Shown here piece by piece: positions 62,101-64,000 of a stretch of DNA of 64,000 nucleotides. The notes beneath the pieces are model-generated. The model saw only the letters and a program-made list of their open reading frames with translations, was not told where the DNA came from and ran no database searches. The stretch covers positions 9,206,501 through 9,270,500 of the forward strand of contig CM034112.1 in the NCBI GenBank assembly GCA_019914945.1. The letters are read 5' to 3'. The position numbers were made by a program, and so were the translations under genes. Every line of letters starts with the position of its first letter. Position 1 is the stretch's first letter. The DNA is from Typha latifolia. Its lineage: Eukaryota; Streptophyta; Magnoliopsida; Poales; Typhaceae.

Positions 62101-64000
62101 CTTAGCACTGGACCAGCATTTTTTATCTTGAACTTCATAGAGAGTACGTTAATCTATTTTTCTAATGTTTTTCAGTTGTTACTTGACATACATTTTTAAT
62201 TTCTTGACTAATTTACTTTTTAATGCAATATTTTTTTTTTAAATTTAAGTACTAATTTATTTCAGGTGAACTATTGTTTTTTTCTTGTAGGCTGTTTGGA
62301 TGTTCTACTTATGTTTGGTGCTTATAGAACAGCTAGAGCTTTTGCAATTTCAAGGCTGATTATCAGGTTTTTCTGGTTGGGCGCAGTTTCAACATTTATG
62401 ACTTATCTTTACTGGTGAGTGTTATGTCAGCTACATGTATTCTGCATTTGGTTTTGTATTTGTCCAATTCTTGCTTTCATGAACATATTTGTTGAATATG
62501 AGCCAGGAAGGTCTTGGATGAGAGAAATAACCGGAATTCAGATTCAACTTATTTTCGACTATATGTTCTTGTTCTTGGTGTTTATGCTGCTATACGGATG
62601 ACATTTGCATTATTAGTGAAAATTCCAGCTTGCCATACTCTGTCAGACATATCTGATCGATGGCCTTTCTTTCAGTTTTTCAAGTGGATTTACCAAGTAA
62701 TTGCACTTCCCTTTAGCATCATTAAACATCCAATTTGACATATGAATGTGCGATTAATTCCTTTAAATACTCCTTTTAATTACTTTGATGAATTTAGGAG
62801 CGATATTATGTCGGACGTGGTCTTTTTGAGAAGACCAGTGACTATGCCAGGTATCTATTTTTCTCTTGAAAGAGTGTTTCCATAAGTGTATTGACATTTT
62901 TTATTTCATACTTGATTTCTTTTGGCTATCCTCAATGATTTCTACCAGATGTTGTAAGTGAATATCAATGTGCTTTCCCGTTCAGTATCTATGACATGAT
63001 ATTTCACGTTCTGCTTTCTGCCACAACATGCTTTTGACCAAAGTTTGTACACCAAAATATACTCAAATGGGTGATTTGGAAACTTATTTACTTTAATAGG
63101 TGACTTATGCTCCATGTGGATGCCACACAAGGTATGGTAGATGGGCTGAATTTAAGCACCCCTCGGAGTTAGAGAATATACTTGATGTTAGTTGTGAACT
63201 CCGTCAGCGAGGTTTCGTACTTGTAAGTTGTAACCAGGGAAATCATGCCAAAATAACCTCTGAAACAATTGGTTGTTTAACGGCTGCACTCTAATCCTAC
63301 ATATAGCAACTGCCTGGTATTGTTTATTGGTTTAGCAATTTCTATTGAACGAAATTGTTGTCATGGGAAGGTTCTTCTTGGCATGCCCATGTTGTCCCAT
63401 GAAAGCTCATGTGGCCCAGAGTGTATCTACTGAGGTAAATAAATTTGCAGCTCACCTACTTGGGTACATCTTTTTGGTATGCAAACTTTGGACAAAAGCT
63501 CCCTGCAACTTGGCTAACATTAAAAGTGCTAGATTAATTGGTTGTATCAAGCAAGATCAGACCAAATTTAATCTTGTCAAATCTAACTACTAATCAAATG
63601 AAAAGGGTAGACACACGTCCATGTCAAGCGGACGGTGAAGAAGGAAGGGAAGGAGGAAATGATATGATGGCACTTGGTTTGGCATAGAACTTGAACTTAA
63701 TAGTGCTAATGGAGGAAAGGGTCTAAATAGACAGCCCAAAGTTTGGGTATTGTTGTTATCGTAGTTTAACCTAAATCCAGTTTTGTCCTATTAGAAACTT
63801 ATGACAAAGCTTTATTAAGTTGATTCCTTGGAATACTGTTACTTCAATTCCCTTTGATTCATTTGATACTAGATCTTGCCCCTCATTTATGAACTTCCAT
63901 CAATATCAGTACTCTTCTTCTATAATATCGTTTCTCCCACTGCTTGATCCTTGCCGGTTGTCAGTTGTCGCTATCTTCTTAGAATCTCAAAGGGAGATAT
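41126..64000 (+). CDS. CALS10: Callose synthase 10 / glucan synthase-like 8, N-terminal third (3' partial)
   Basis: Seventeen coding exons join in frame: 41126-41354, 43392-43489, 43619-43782, 47906-48026, 48347-48457, 51420-51545, 52399-52488, 58466-58563, 58639-58756, 59423-59551, 59821-59897, 59975-60053, 61857-61949, 62041-62143, 62291-62414, 62507-62696 and 62798-62850, about 667 codons of a protein usually near 1900. The start [20 protein letters not shown] and blocks such as [35 protein letters not shown] and [16 protein letters not shown] match GSL8 more closely than GSL10. Domains seen are a Vta1-like N-terminus, the FKS1 domain 1 region (about residues 345-390) and the first membrane spans (exons 13-16). 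The enzyme makes beta-1,3-glucan (callose) at the plasma membrane, at cell plates and plasmodesmata. No frameshift or stop is seen. Five introns exceed 1.8 kb, mainly from transposons. The glycosyltransferase core lies beyond the window. Confidence 0.96.
45022..45878 (+). mobile_element. hAT-like MITE, copy 1 (CALS10 intron 3)
   Basis: Flanked by a perfect 8-bp duplication AATTATAC (45014-45021 and 45879-45886). Termini CAAGGATTC and, reverse-complemented, CAAGGTTCC form short inverted repeats. The sub-terminal parts contain repeated GGCCGATCCCGA and CCGATAC motifs. The middle is GA-rich and holds a 61-bp tandem array. There is no transposase. An 8-bp duplication is typical of hAT elements. 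Confidence 0.85.
45361..45545 (+). repeat. Tandem array of a 61-bp GA-rich unit, three near-identical copies
   Basis: Each unit contains GTATGAGAGAGAGGAAAAAA, then GGAAGAGAGAGTGAGGGAGA, then GGGAAAGATTAAAAAAA. The repeat phase advances by exactly 61 bp. A diverged, longer unit precedes it at about 45290-45360. Confidence 0.9.
46457..47014. mobile_element. Second hAT-like MITE family (CALS10 intron 3)
   Basis: Inverted ends TAGGGGTGAAAACG (left) and, reverse-complemented, TAGCGGTGAAAACG (right) fit the YAGGG-type hAT terminus. Sub-terminal GGATACGGATTCGGATA-type motifs recur in inverted form (ATCCGTATCC-like) near the right end. The 8-bp flanks TTCCCGGT and TTCTTGAT match at 5 of 8 positions, so the target duplication is decayed or misplaced. 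Non-coding. Confidence 0.6.
48702..49278 (-). mobile_element. hAT-like MITE, copy 2, inverted relative to copy 1 (CALS10 intron 5)
   Basis: Starts CAAGGTTCC and ends GAATCCTTG, the reverse of copy 1, and shares its sub-terminal motifs throughout. Flanks GTTCAAGG (48694-48701) and GTTCAGGG (49279-49286) are an 8-bp duplication with one change. At 577 bp it lacks the 61-bp array, but it has a 30-bp tandem pair at 49142-49201 (unit starts CCTGCAGCAGGCAGCTG). Confidence 0.85.
49370..50460 (-). mobile_element. Internally deleted Ty1/copia element (CALS10 intron 5)
   Basis: Two similar short ends (about 49370-49468 and from 50352), both reading CGATTGGAGA, then TATTTTCTCATT, then AGTATATACAT, look like direct LTRs. 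Next to the right one, 50340-50351 is the complement of TGGTATCAGAGC, the initiator tRNA-Met primer-binding site. The interior on the minus strand holds RT and RNase H remnants: [13 protein letters not shown] near 50040-50090, [13 protein letters not shown] near 49760-49800, and [17 protein letters not shown] near 49510-49560. Gag, protease and integrase are deleted. LTR outer borders are uncertain. Confidence 0.75.
50568..50950 (-). mobile_element. Remnant of another LTR element: primer-binding site plus LTR
   Basis: 50568-50579 is the complement of TGGTATCATAGC, a primer-binding-site-like sequence, followed three bases later by TGATATGATA, a possible LTR edge. Everything internal to the primer site is missing. 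The outer border is not defined. Confidence 0.35.
53990..54262 (-). repeat. Tandem duplication of about 129 bp, probably within a gypsy 3' LTR
   Basis: Both units contain GATTCTAATAG, ACCTAAATTGA or ATCTAAATTGAG, TTAGGTAATAA, GGACATCCCCCA and CTATCAATT in the same order. It lies where the 3' LTR of the adjacent minus-strand gypsy fragment would be expected. Confidence 0.6.
54390..55975 (-). mobile_element. Gypsy chromovirus fragment: RNase H end, integrase, chromodomain
   Basis: The minus strand reads, from 55975 down: an RNase H end ([33 protein letters not shown]), the integrase zinc-binding region ([27 protein letters not shown]) and core with Asp in MDFILGLP, Asp in FILDRNTK and Glu in QTDGQIE 35 residues later. 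The chromodomain follows ([20 protein letters not shown] near 54480-54560). The open frame at 55250-55756 (168 aa) covers much of the integrase; stops occur after it. The RT and upstream genes are absent. Confidence 0.88.
56080..56340 (+). mobile_element. Diverged third copy of the CALS10-intron hAT-like MITE (partial)
   Basis: Resembles the 3' part of copy 1: TTATATGTGAGTCATTATTATT versus TTATATGTGAGTAATTATTATT near 45670, an AT-rich part, then ATAGTTCGATACTGTATC and TTTTTTCAGTGGCCGATC. Same orientation as copy 1. Ends and target duplication are lost. Confidence 0.6.
60054..61856 (+). other. Intron 12 of CALS10, 1.8 kb
   Basis: Contains a GC-richer stretch at about 60680-60990 with repeated GGCA/TGCC motifs, unlike its AT-rich surroundings. 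It may be an unrecognised transposon fragment. No coding exon is recognised in it. Confidence 0.4.
62851..64000 (+). other. Start of CALS10 intron 17, with an imperfect inverted repeat
   Basis: The donor GT follows the codon fragment after SDYA. The next expected exon is not found before the window ends. Within it, 63020-63125 and 63400-63505 pair as an imperfect inverted repeat (AAACTTTGGACAAAAGC on the right against AAACTTTGGTCAAAAGC in the reverse complement of the left), so a foldback-type element is likely. Confidence 0.55.

Noticed and set aside
63100..63294. ORF that could be the next CALS10 exon
   Set aside because: Its translation has no similarity to the expected membrane segment after SDYA-R and it overlaps the left arm of an inverted repeat.

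Overview
This window is nuclear DNA from a flowering plant. The genes are split by AT-rich introns, the proteins belong to plant-only families (CYP88A kaurenoic acid oxidase, LSD1 zinc finger, group-1 LEA, callose synthase), and the spacers and introns are full of plant-type retrotransposons, MITEs and GA/CT microsatellites. Long introns and moderate exon GC argue against a grass. A non-grass monocot is possible, but the window alone cannot settle this.

Layout, all genes on the + strand. 1-2375: 3' two thirds of an ent-kaurenoic acid oxidase gene (gibberellin synthesis). 4524-14501: a seven-exon gene for a ubiquitin-like/SAYSvFN membrane protein; its last intron holds a 6.3 kb Ty3/gypsy chromovirus in antisense orientation. 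14502-26840: gene-poor spacer with a degraded tandem LTR array (about 16.75-19.97 kb), a local three-copy repeat (23-24.6 kb) and several microsatellites. 26928-29170: a complete LSD1-type three-zinc-finger gene. 31946-32275: an intronless group-1 LEA gene behind a promoter with RY and ABRE/G-box motifs. 33774-34215: a MITE with a 9-bp target duplication. About 34.39-40.69 kb: a dead L1-like LINE interrupted by two solo LTRs, each with a perfect 5-bp target duplication. 41126 to the end: the first 17 coding exons (about 667 codons) of a callose synthase 10/GSL8-type gene that runs off the window. Its introns carry two copies of one hAT-like MITE in opposite orientation, a second hAT-like MITE, an internally deleted copia element and a gypsy fragment.

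The five genes do not form a pathway. They are neighbours with separate roles: hormone synthesis, probable ER protein quality control, cell-death control, desiccation protection and callose deposition. The most distinctive feature is the transposon architecture. Several insertion events can be ordered from target duplications and nesting, and the inverted MITE pair flanks CALS10 exons 4 and 5, which could make the pre-mRNA fold. I found no CRISPR array, rRNA gene or convincing tRNA gene.

Exon borders were worked out by hand from GT/AG sites, reading phase and remembered family sequences, not from transcripts. Family assignments come from recognised motifs; no database search was run.
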